Shown: piece by piece, positions 47,961 through 59,349 of the stretch | Numbering within the stretch: position 1 is the stretch's first letter | Layout: each line of letters starts with the position of its first letter | Assembly: GCA_036874045.1 (NCBI GenBank) | Contig: JAZBRI010000008.1 | Span: forward strand, 10,865,001-10,929,000 | Direction: 5' to 3' | Source: Cymodocea nodosa | Lineage: Eukaryota > Streptophyta > Magnoliopsida > Alismatales > Cymodoceaceae | Length of the DNA: 64,000 bases | Program-made: the position numbers and the translations under genes | Notes under the pieces: generated by a model | The model's database searches: none | What the model was told of the DNA's origin: nothing | The model's input: only the letters and a program-made list of their open reading frames with translations

Positions 47961-49175
47961 TGTTAGGTATTTAATTTTGATGATATATGCTTTATTAACG
48001 TATTTAAATAAGTCTACATAATATTCTCTAAGTATATTTCTCTAAGTATAATAGTTAACAGATTATCGGAAAGTTTCATTTTTATGTCGGATAAATTAAC
48101 GATTTCCGAAGAGCTAGATTTGCAATAGTTAAACTTTTGGATAGTTAACACTTCATTTTTGTCGAATACTTTATGTTAAAAACTCGAATAGTTAAGTTAT
48201 CTGCACGTGTGTTTTTAATGTTTTAAGTTGTCACGTGTTTTCCATGTGCGTTCGGTAATGAAAAATCGAATAGTTAGATAACTGTTTGAGTTTTTATATG
48301 CATGGATAGATATCAGTTCAAGTTTTATAAAAGGACTAACGAACATATAAGTTTCCTTGTTTAGTCACGTGTTTTGTAGGTGCAAAAACTCGAAGAGTTA
48401 AAGGACAAGTGTTCAAGTTTTGCAGGAGTTAAAAGATAAATGTTCGACTAAATCGAAGACTTAGAAGATATTCTACAAGACTCTAAGAAGATAAAGTTTC
48501 GGTGAATCTACGAGTGGAGATCGTGGAAACTCAAAATGTTAGTGAAGAAAGTGGAAATTTAAATAGAAAGTAATTTGGATTAAAGAGAAAATTAGTACGT
48601 GGATTATGGATTGTGGATCAAGTGGATGAACATACTGAACGTGAAAGACAACAGAGTTCGACTACTAATAGAGAGTACGAGCTACATTACAACAGAGGAT
48701 CCCAATCTAAAAAAAAAACAAGTCTGAATATTCAATCTAGATCCCTAACTAAAAAGTTAAGTTTGAATATTCATATTCTGAAAAGTTCTCCAACATCAGA
48801 AGAAGTTTGAAATTCCAAGCAATTTTAGAAAAGGAGTTGCAAACGCAAGAAGTCTGGAAATTCGATAACTGGAGAAGAAGAGATACAGAAGTTGAGGAAA
48901 GAGAAAGAAAAGAGCTGTGTGCATAAAGATTAGGTTTTATACAATTCAAAATTAGTTTTGAAAAAGTGCTTTGTTTTCCTATTTGAATTGTATATCAAAA
49001 ATTACTGTATCAAAACTACCAAGAAGGTAATTGAGCTGAAAAGATATTGTAAATTCTGTCTTGAAATAAAAGAATAGAATTTCATTTACAAGTGTTTTGT
49101 GCTCTTGTTTTATCCGCTAGTTTAATTACTAAAGACACAATTCACCCCCTCTCTTGTGATACAAACGATCCTACA
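47961..49175 (+). repeat. 5' LTR of SIRE element D
   Basis: 1,215 bp, TGTTAGGTATTTAATTTTG to CGATCCTACA. The first 700 bp contain TCGGATAAATTA, TTGGATAGTTAA, AACTCGAATAGTTAAG and AACTCGAAGAGTTAAAGG: a third flavour of the AGTTA motif. Confidence 0.92.
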
Positions 49176-49177
49176 AC

Positions 49178-49189
49178 TGGTATTAGAGC
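49178..49189 (+). promoter_or_regulatory. SIRE D primer-binding site
   Basis: TGGTATTAGAGC, one base from the initiator tRNA-Met type site TGGTATCAGAGC, two bases after the LTR. Confidence 0.88.
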
Positions 49190-49278
49190 AATTAAACTAT
49201 TTAAAGCATCTGAAAGCCTTCATTTCTCTATTTAGGAATTGGTTTTTCCTGTCATTTACTTCGAATCATCTGTTTAAA

Positions 49279-51101
49279 ATGGATAATTCTGAAATCTTAA
49301 TTATGACTGAAGGACAAACCACAAATCGTCCTCCTATGTTCGAAGGTAGCAATTATGGCTACTGGAAATATAGGATGAAAGTATTCTTTCTGTCAATCGA
49401 TTTCAAATTATGGCATATAATTAGCAATCCTATAGTGTTAGTTACAACTCCATATGATACTTGGACTTTTGACGAAAAGGAGCGAATGACACTGAATGCT
49501 AAAGGTTTAATCATCTTGTTTTGTGCTTTATCTCATGATCAATTTAATAAAGTTTCTACATATCAAACTGCATATGAGAAATGGCATGCATTAGAATTGC
49601 CAACGAAGGTACTAATCAGGTCAAGGAATCTAAGATCAATATGTTAGTACATAAATATGAGCTTTTTAAAATGCACGAAAATGAATGTATCTCTGACATG
49701 TTTTCCCATTTTCTTGAGATTGTAAATTCATTAAAATCTTTAGGCAAGAAATTCGAGGAAAAGGACTTGGTAAGAAAAATCCTTAGATCTTTAACTAAAA
49801 TTTGGGCTCAAAAGACAACATCTATTGAAGAGTCCAAAGACTTAAATACATATACTCTCAATGATCTCATAGGAAATCTAACAGCCTATGAAGTACAACA
49901 TTTAGATCCAAAAGGGAAAAATCCTAGAAGGGATCTAGCTTTTGAGGCTGATAAAGTCTCAGAAGTCACTAGTGATTCTAATGATGATTTATTGTTGTTG
50001 ACCAGAAAATTTAAAAATCTGTTGAAGAAACAAAGGAACTTCAGGTCAGGAAAGACATCAAGAGATATGGAGACGAAGTCATTCACGAAACACAAAAGTA
50101 TATGCTACAAGTGCAACAGGTCGGGTCACTTTCAAACTAATTGTCCTCTCAACAAAGATAAGAAGAATTCGAGGAGGAACTTCAGGAATAAGAAATTCAG
50201 AAAGAAAAAGGCGCTTAAAGTGACATGGGATGACTCTTCAGCTTCACAAAGTGAAGAAACAAAGGATTCAATATCAGACAACGAATCCTCATTAACATCA
50301 GATTCAAAAGAAACTCTGGCAAATGTATGCTTTATGGCAAAATCCAATGAGGTATCCTCTGATCAAAATGCTAATTTTGATAGTTTTGATGGATTACTTG
50401 TTGAATACAATAGAGTGGCCAGAAAATATAAGAAAGTCAAAATAGAAAAAAAGGACACTAGGAAAATGCTAAAGGAATCTGAAAATAATATTGATTTTCT
50501 AAACTCTACATTGAATAAATTTAAAGAAGAAAATCAAAGGCATTCACAGGAAATTTTAAAGTTCACTACTATAGAAAGAAAATTGCATGCTTATTGTGAA
50601 AATTTAATTGCTGATAAGAAAAAAATGATCTGTGAAATTGAAAAACTAGAACTGACAATTACTAATTTAAATTCAGAAATTGATGTGTTAAATATTAAAG
50701 TCTGCGATCAAAAGGCTATATTAAGTAAATGGAATAATAGTCAAACTTTAACAAATGAACTCAGTAGTAAAATATCAAATGTAGAAAAACATGGTATTGG
50801 TTTACATGATGCATCTTTTGAAAATTATATATTGGATGATGGTACTACTAAAAATAATGTCTTTATTTCTACTACTAAGAATAGTAAGAGAAAAACTATT
50901 CCATGTGTAATCAAAAAGGGAGAAAAATATGTGCAAATTGATGAAATGCAGCATATAAATGATAGCACACGATGCAAGAATTTCGAAAGAAATCTTCAGA
51001 AGAATCAAGCTAAGACATTTGAGAATTTTAATATTCTTGATCAATTTTCTTCATATTTAAAGAATATCGGATATTGGAAATCAAATAATGTCAGAAATTA
51101 A
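49279..51101 (+). pseudogene. Gag of SIRE element D
   Basis: ATG at 49279 (MDNSEILIMTEGQ). Gag domain: NYGYWKYRMKVFFLSIDFKLW, TLNAKGLIILFCALSHDQ. A frameshift near 49600 moves to the second frame, where ANEGTNQVKESKINMLVHKYELFKM and LVRKILRSLTKIW continue. The zinc knuckle CYKCNRSGHFQTNC (about 50104-50145) is complete. A basic RNKKFRKKKALKVTWDD stretch and a long coiled coil (50400-50700) follow. The frame ends at 51101 with no overlap into the protease frame. Only the frameshift disables it. Confidence 0.85.
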
Positions 51102-51289
51102 AATTTCAACTTTGGTTTACATGAAGATAAATGTTCTAATAATTATAACACTAAGAGAAAGAAACGCAAAAATAATTATCAGAAAATAGATAAGTTGAAG
51201 TCTTAAAGTATGGATTATTTTGATATGACTCTCTCTAAAATTCTTGGACCAACTCAAAAATGGGTTCCAAGAGATAAAATCTCTTTTTG

Positions 51290-54200
51290 ACTGTTTTGTA
51301 GGTACACAAATCAAAATGGATAATGGACAGTGGAGCATCCAACCACATGACTGGAGATATACGATTACTTACAAAAATAACAAAGACCAAGAACGAACAA
51401 GTTACCTTTGGAAATAATAGCAAAACAAATATCCTTGGGTCTAGCAAGGTTCAAGTAACTGAGAAATGTTTTATAAATGATGTCTTATTAATTGAAAACT
51501 TAGGTTTTAATTTATTGAGTGTTCCTGTTTTAATGAAGATTTATAGAGTAATTTTTGAAAAAGATTCCTGTAAAATTATGGACATGACTACAAACGAAAT
51601 TTTATTCATTGCATACAAGAAAGGATCTGTTTGTATTCTAAATTTGCCTTCTGATATTATTAAAGACAATGCTTGCTTAATTGTAAAATCAGATGAAGTC
51701 ATTTTATAGCATAGAAGGCTAGGACACTCAAACTTAAAATTATTACAAAAGCTGTCTAAAAAGAATCTAGTTAGAGGTTTACCTAGTATTAAGTACTCGA
51801 AAGAGTTTATGTGTGATGCGTGTCAACTAGGTAAATTACATAAAACATCCTTTAAAAGCTTAAATGAAATAACAAGCAAAAGAGTATTAGAACTAGTGCA
51901 TATGGATTTATTTGGACCTACTAGAACAACCAGTCTAGGAGGTAAACATTATGCTTTTGTACTAGTTGATGACTATTCTAGATTTACTTGGGTCTATTTT
52001 CTAGCTAATAAAACTAAAGTTTTTGAAATATTTAAGATATTATGTAATAAAGTTCAGAATGAGCAAAATGTTAAAATTCAAAAACTTAAGAGTGATCATG
52101 GTACAGAATTTGATAATGATCAAATGGACACCTTTTGTGAAGAATTAGGCATAGATCATAGGTACTCATTTCCAAGAGCTCCTTCACAAAATGGGATAGT
52201 AGAACGTAAAAACAGATCACTTCAGGAAATGTTCAGAACCATGTTAAATGAAAATAAGTTACCCCTTTTTCTCTAGGCAGAAGCAGTTCATACAGCATGC
52301 TATGTTATAAATAGAATACATCTAAGATCAATTTTAGATAAAAACTCCTTATGAGATATGGTATAGTAGGGTTCCCAAAATAAGTTATTTAAAACCCTTT
52401 GGCTGTAAGTGTTTTATTTTAAACACTAAGGAACGAAGAGACAAATTTAAAGCCAAATCAGGTGAAGGGATTTTTGTTGGTTATTCCATTAGAAGTAAAG
52501 CATATAGAGTTTATAATAAATCAACAAAAACCATTGAGGAAACCCTACATGTGAAATTTCATGAAAATTCTCATTTGGATTTAAGACATGCTGAAAACTT
52601 TGATTCAGAAATTCTCCCAGAAGTAGTACCAAATCATGTTGACAGAGAAATTGATAGATTATTTGACGGAATAAGAAATCTAAGTTTGAATGATGAAAAT
52701 TTAGAAGAAAAAAATTGCCACACCTATAGAAAATATGGAACAACATAGAAATTGGCGTTATGCTTCATCTCATCCTATTGATCAGATAATAGGCGATCCT
52801 AATCAAGGAGTTAGGACTAGGTCATCAGTAGTCAACATTTGTGGTGCTTATTCATTTGTTTCTTTACTAGAACCTAAGATAATTGAAGATGCCTTAGAAG
52901 ATGAATTTTGGTATTTAGCTATGCAAGATGAGCTAAATCAATTTATAAGAAATGAGGTATGGGATCTTGTTCCACCACCTGAAAATCTATCCATAATAGG
53001 GACAAGGTGGGTATTTAGAAACAAAGTAGATCAAGATGGACATATAGTTAAAAATAAAGCTAGATTAGTTGCTCAAGGTTACAAGCAAGAGGAAGGAATT
53101 GACTATGATGAAACATTTGCTCCTGTTGCTAGACTAGAATCAATACGAATTTTGTTAGCTTATGCTTGTTATATGGATTTCAAATTATATCAAATGGATG
53201 TTAAGACTACTTTTTTAAATGGATATATAAAAGAAGTGTATGTAAAACAACCTCTAGGTTTTGAAGATTCAAAACATCCTGAGTATGTTTACAAGCTTAA
53301 GAAGGCACTATATGGCCTTAAACAAGCTCCTAGGTCTTGGTATGAAAGATTATCTAAATTTCTTATGGAAAAATGGTATTCTACAGGAAAGGCAGATCAC
53401 ACTCTTTTTATCAAGAAGATCGAAAAAGATATATTAGTAGTTCAAATCTATGTAGATGACATCATATTTGGAGCAACAAATGATAAATTAGTTGAGTCCT
53501 TTTCGAAAGAGATGACTAATCAATTTGAAATGAGTATGATGGGTGAACTATCATTTTTCCTAGGCTTACAAATTAAGCAATTAGATTAGGGTACTTTTAT
53601 TTCACAAGAAAAATATACTCAAGATTTATTAAAGAGGTTTGGTTTAGACAACACTAAAACAAAGAATACATCAATGAGTACTATCACCAAGTTGGATAAA
53701 GATGACTCTAGAAAAACTGTAGATGTAAAACAGTATAGAAGTATGATTGATTCATTACTCTATTTAACAACTAGCTAACCAGATATTATGTTTACTGTGT
53801 GTACTTGTGCTAGATATCAATCAAATCCTAAGGAATCACACCTACTTGCTATTAAACAAATTTTTAAATATCTATTAGGAACCATCAATTTCGGACTGTT
53901 TTACTTTAAACACAATTCTTTAAACTTAGTAGGTTATAGTGATGCTGATTTCGCAGGATGTAAGTCTGAAAGAAAAAGCACTAGTGGCACTTGTCAATTG
54001 TTAGGTAATTCCTTAGTGTCATGGTTTAGCAAAAAGCAAAATTGTGTAGCATTATCTACAACTAAAGCTGAATATATAGCTGCTGCACTTTGCTGTGCTC
54101 AAATCCTATGGATCAAACAATCCTTAAAAGATTTTAATTTAGACTATGAACCAACTAAGATTTTCTGTGATAGTAATTTTGCAATTAGTTTATCTAAAAA

Positions 54201-54399
54201 TCCTATCTTACATTCACGAGCAAAACATATAAAAGTTCGACATCATTTTCTAAGGGATAATGTTATAAAAGGAAAAATAGTATTAAATTTTGTTCCTACC
54301 ACAGAACAATTAGCAGATCTATTTACAAAACCCTTAGATGAAAATACATTCTTAAAATTACAATTAGAACTTGGTATCTATAGGTTATCTAATATTTAA
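51290..54399 (+). pseudogene. Pol of SIRE element D (PR-IN-RT-RH), broken by stops
   Basis: Protease WIMDSGASNHMTG is intact. A TAG replaces the Trp of the pre-integrase WHRRLGH. Integrase (51809-52276) keeps HMDLFGPT, KSDHGTEFDN and NGIVERKNRS; a TAG (LFL-stop-AEAV) and frameshifts follow to 52550. RT (52735-53589) has [55 protein letters not shown] and [13 protein letters not shown] after QIKQLD and another in TTS-stop-PDIMF break the RT/RH join. RNase H (53788-54399): GYSDADFAGC, TKAEYIAAA, CDSNFAISLSKNP, HIKVRHHFLRD, LADLFTKPLDEN. Same domain order as SIRE B. Confidence 0.9.
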
Positions 54400-56422
54400 A
54401 TGGTCCTGTTCATTGTATTTTGGTTTGTTATAAGGTAGTTTTAGAATTTAATGTCTTTATTATTAAAAAAAAAACAAACAAACAAAACAACATATCTATT
54501 TTCGAATTACAGTTTTCTCTAGTAGTTAAGAATTTATGAAATTCTGATTTTTATTGAAGTCAATTTATTTAAGAAAAATTCAGAAAAGATTACTTAAGGA
54601 AAAGTTAAATTGATTCAATGTGAGTGCCAACTATATTTTTGTTACTTATGTATATGCTATTATAGAGATTTTAAAAGGAAAATACATAGAAAATATGTAC
54701 TTTTTATTAAAGGAAAGTTATTAACATTCTGTTAGAAAAATTAAGTCTTGCGGTTGCCTCTAATTTAATTTACTGTCTTGTTTTATTTTTTTTTATTTTT
54801 TGTCTATAATTACTTGAGTAATTAAGTCCGTTGGGGGACCTTAAACCCTAGTCACTTAAACCAACTAGTTTGGGATGTGCTGATTGAAAACTCATTTTGC
54901 AAGTAATTCAAATTATATTTAAAATAAATAAAAAATTACCTGTTCTCACTTGTCATTGAGTAACTGGTTATCTTTCCCCTAAGCAAGGGATTATGATCAC
55001 GTAAAAAGATGATATTGTGGGAGGTAACACATAAAATATATATATATGAATATAATAAAAAATTAAAAAAAGGGGGCAATGTACTCAAGCTTAATTGATC
55101 TTTCAAGGTGTTATAACAATCCTAACATAATCTAGGCATATAATCCTTGTTATTTTTGTTATTATCTACTCTTTACACATAATGTACGATATTTATTTGT
55201 CTTAAGTTGTGTACTCATTATTGAAATCTTTTAAGTTTTTGTAGGTATATCTCTATGAATTATCTTTTGTAAACTGAATAAGATAAAAGCCAGAAAGTCT
55301 AAATTGTTAATTCTACTACTTATTTCTGTATTTCATTCAAATTAAAAAAAAAAAAAAAAGGAGAGACTCAAATCTATTTAAGGCTTAGCATCCTCTTTAA
55401 GTAAGTTATTTGACCTTTTTAAGCCAACTCTACTTAGGGATTGGCAACCCAGATTAAGTACGCCATAGATTCTTTACACTACATTTATGTTGGGGGAGCA
55501 ATTTCTCGTATAATAATTCATAACTTTTGAACTATTATATGTTTTCATGAAAGAATCTGCATAATTTCAAGAAATACACCTTAATTAAGTACATTTCTAA
55601 ACTATCGGTGACTTGCAGGTATTTTAATTCTTAAGTATCCAAATTTTCTATTGTTTCGGCAAGTTATATTACAAGTATCGGACAGTTGTGTTTTAAAACG
55701 TTCAATAGACTATTTTATTATTTCCTGAAGTACACGTGTCGAAACCATAATGCATGACTTAAGTGGATTTTCGGTAAGTTATCTGTAACTCTCTGAAATG
55801 CGTCTAGGCATTAGAAAGTTAGATTTGTAACTGTCTGAAACATCTCTTTATTATAAAACTGCTTAAGTACGCGTGTCGTGATCTGGACGATTGACTTAAG
55901 TTATCTTTCGAAATATTATCTGTAACTCTCCGAAATGCACCGGAGCATCAGATAGTTAGGTTTATAAGTCTCTGAAACTTTCTAAACACCTTAAGTTCAA
56001 ATTGTGCACGTGTCGAATTTCACTGCTTTATAATGTCTCAATCGAAACTCGAACAGTTATGTTTAAATCTTCAACTTTTCACACCTATTCCTTTGAGAAA
56101 CTCGAACAGTTATCATAAGTCTTCGAGTTTTCTCACTTTTTCACTTAGCCTGAAGTTATTTTTTTTATATGCACAGTTACGCTAAGTATTCTGCAATTGT
56201 TGGTTGTAAAACTTATACAGTTATTGCAAGCACTCGAGTTATTTATCGGTAACGGATCTTCTATTTATGATTTCAATGATTGAATCTGTTTATCCATTTA
56301 TAAACTCGAAGAGTTATGAATGTTTTCCTAACAACCTTTCGTATTTCTACCTTGGTAAAACCCTAGCTTCACAATATTTCCTTCCACTAAGTTCTACAGT
56401 GCAAAGCGAAGATTAATCAACA
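54400..56422 (+). promoter_or_regulatory. Spacer between SIRE D pol and 3' ORF, containing a gypsy-LTR-like block
   Basis: Non-coding, about 2 kb. 54400-55490 is AT-rich with poly-A runs and a GGGGGCAATGTACTC purine tract (55067-55082). 55510-56000 aligns with the first part of the gypsy LTR (21680-22215), including CCTGAAGTACACGTGTCGAA and CAGATAGTTAGGTTTATAAG. 56045-56330 has CTCGAACAGTTAT repeats. An AAACCCTA telo-box (56358-56365) and ATTTATAAAC (about 56296) lie close to the ORF start. Confidence 0.5.
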
Positions 56423-59023
56423 ATGTCAGGATGTGGAAGAGGATGTGGTAGAATGACCAAAGTGCAGAAAAGAGAGCTGGAACTTCAGAAAATGCAGGAT
56501 GAAAACAACATCTATTCAACGTACACTTTTTCAAATGAAATACTGCATGAAATAAAAAAAGCTGTTCAAGATGAGAAAAATTTCTGTTGAAAATTTATTC
56601 AAAATTATGCTGAAACACAGTTTAGACTAAAACAGACTGAACTTTCCACATTGCATTTATGAAAAAGAAATTTACAACCTAACCCTGCGGTTGTAAGTTC
56701 TGGAAATGTACTAGAGATATCGGTACAGTCTATCACTTATTATGGAAAAAAGTGGGGACCAATGATCAAAAATGCAAATAGGGAATTACAATCCTTGTAT
56801 TCCCAACATTATTTTCCCCCAACTGTTTTAGATGATATTAAACAGTATATCGATGAACAGAAAACTGCCATTAGCAAAATGGGCCTTCGAAGTGAAGGAC
56901 AAAGAGTTTATCAACTCAAAATGGCAGAGGTGGAGAGCTTAAAACTCTATATTCCATTATTACCACCTAGGCATCATGGTGAAGGACCATCAAGACAACA
57001 GGTGCCTTTAACAGGAAAAATTAAGACAATTTTAGAACCTCCTGAACAACCTGAAACACTGTAGACATATAGTTGGACAAAGAAAAAGACAATTGAATAT
57101 TTTGGACTAACTGTAGGTGTATAAGGAATATTGCAGCAAAAAGAAGAATTAGTGAAAAATGGAAAACTATGCTCCATTGCAAAAGCTGGACAGACATTTT
57201 TGTTAAGAATCCCAGCAAATGTGACAAATATTGGCTTACAAGCATATACTCTAAGGTATTGTGTCACATTAGTGCATAATGTATCTTTTAATACAATGGA
57301 CAGTTTTTCACACAATGCTACAAGCACACATTCTTTTCCTACGGAAAGTGAGAATGTAGGAAATTTTGATGATATATATATAGATGATATCAAATTTAAT
57401 GATATTATTGATGACATAGACACTGAGTCTATGAATTTTGAAGATATTTCATCTAAAGAGGAATGTACAGATATTCTTCCTCTTACTATATCTTGAACAG
57501 AGACTTTTGAATTTTGGTACAGTTGCTTATACTACACTTTATATGTATGGTTATGTCTGTTACAATATATCGTATACTTGTTGATAAATGTATATAATCA
57601 ACAACATACACAGTTACAAATAGAATATGATACTACCAATGTCTCACATATACAAATTTCAGAAATACAGGATGATTCTATTCCACAAACAGATATAGAA
57701 CATTCTTTCATATAGAGATAGTTGTATAGATCACATATAGATATACAGGTTGCTGATATACAGATTTTTACAGAGATTGTTGCTACTAAAATGTTTCCAG
57801 AAGAACAAACAGAAGAAATTCAGTAGATTATTGATACGACAATAACAGATATTTCAGACATTTATACTAGTTTTGATAGAAATTCCACCAGTTCTAAAAG
57901 ATCTGACAATATAGATGCTGCTGATAATATTGAAACAAGTCCTAGATCAGAACATCATGACAAGAAAATACCTAATCCTAAACAAAGTTTAGATGCAAAT
58001 ACACTATTATGGTTCAGAAATAATTCCTGTTATGACAAATTTCAGACATATAAAACTTTTATAGTTTTATATTCAAGACTAGTTAAGTTTGAAGGGATGG
58101 CACACATATGTGAACTGTTTGAATTTCAAGGCTTGTTGACTCTACTTCCACAACAGCCAGGCCATCTTGCTATACCCGAACTTCTCAGTTGTTTTTACAC
58201 AAACTTAATAGTGGAAGAAGATATTCTTGTTTCTAATATACAAGAAAATGACATATATTTAACTCCAAATTTACTTCATCAGGTACTTGGTCTGAAAAAT
58301 GGAGTTAAATTATCAAAAAGAAAACAGGTTTATCGATTGGGATGGGACATTACAAGTTTAGCCAAAGATCCAACTACCAACAAACCATTGACATTACTAA
58401 ATGACTTAAATGGCCAGGCACGTTTTATTGCAAAAATATTGCATGCTACATTGTTTCAGAGGTTTGGTCATAGGGCAGAAGTTGGCAGATGTTGTCTTTA
58501 TGCTACATACGCATTAATCAACCATATACAAGTGAACTGGTTTGATATTTTTGTTTCTCATATCTTACATTTGCAGAGTAAATTATTTTATGGTGATACA
58601 ATTTTGAGAATTGTGGCAAGTCAAACAGATATTACACCTTGGCCACAAAAAAGATTAAAGTCACGATCTTTCTCTACAAAGGAACTCCAAAAATACCAAG
58701 CGGCAGATACACCTATCCTCAGACAACAACAACAATAACAGGTTCGGCAAACACAGCAACAATCCACAGAATTTACAGAAACACAGCAACATACAGATAT
58801 ACAACAAGATATACATATAGATATACAACAAGGTATACATAGAGAAATACATACAGGTATAGATACAAACATACATACTAAATTTTTACAGCAACCATCA
58901 CAAGTTTCTCAAAATGATTTAGATCAGGCATTACTTGATCACATAAACAGAGCTAGTACATATATTGCAAAGAAAATTTTAGATACTATGATTGATATTT
59001 TTCGAAGACAAAGAGGCTTGTGA
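56423..59023 (+). pseudogene. Full-length 3' accessory ORF of SIRE element D
   Basis: One uninterrupted frame of 867 codons (ATG 56423, TGA 59021), with in-frame stops but no frameshift. Order: Gly/Arg-Cys N-terminus (MSGCGRGCGRM); a helical unit (ELELQKMQDENNIYSTYTF); a related unit (ELQSLYSQHYFPPTVLDDI, then SKMGLRSEGQRVYQLKMAEV) also found in SIRE B; an acidic region; a hydrophobic stretch of about 25 residues at codons 364-388 (CLYYTLYVWLCLLQYIVYLL), a possible membrane helix; and a Ser/Thr/Asp-rich linker. The C-terminal domain is at 58085-58700 (ELFEFQGLLTLLP, CFYTNL, LHQVLGLKNG, LNGQARFIAKIL, ATYALINHIQVNW, KLFYGD), then a repetitive tail of Gln, Thr, Ile, Asp and His. Env-position ORF, function unknown. 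Confidence 0.8.
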
Positions 59024-59349
59024 TTATACAAATTATGTATTACATGATTTATTTTTTGTAATTTGTAACCAAAACCATTATGTAAACTGTTTACTGATTT
59101 TAATGTTACGTGATTATTTTTCATAGTTTATGATATTAAACAGTTTTTGCTTAATCCGTAAATCCTATGTATGGTTGACACTATCGTTTTGATTAATATA
59201 TACTTAATAAGATATCCTTCCTTACATTTATAAAACTTAACTTCCTAAAGGAGGAGAAAATAGTTTGTTTACTTTTTTATAATGCCAAAAAGGGGGAGAT
59301 ATAAATTATGTGACTTATTAGGTTTTGACATCATCAAAAAGGGGGAGAT
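59024..59349 (+). other. SIRE D 3' UTR with two polypurine tracts
   Basis: AAAAAGGGGGAGAT occurs twice: 59287-59300 and 59336-59349. The second directly abuts the 3' LTR and is the working PPT by position. The paired arrangement also occurs in the minus-strand SIRE tail. The rest is AT-rich and non-coding. Confidence 0.8.

Noticed and set aside
58621..58872. Cys-rich minus-strand ORF
   Set aside because: Antisense shadow of the repetitive Gln/Thr/Ile tail of the SIRE 3' ORF.
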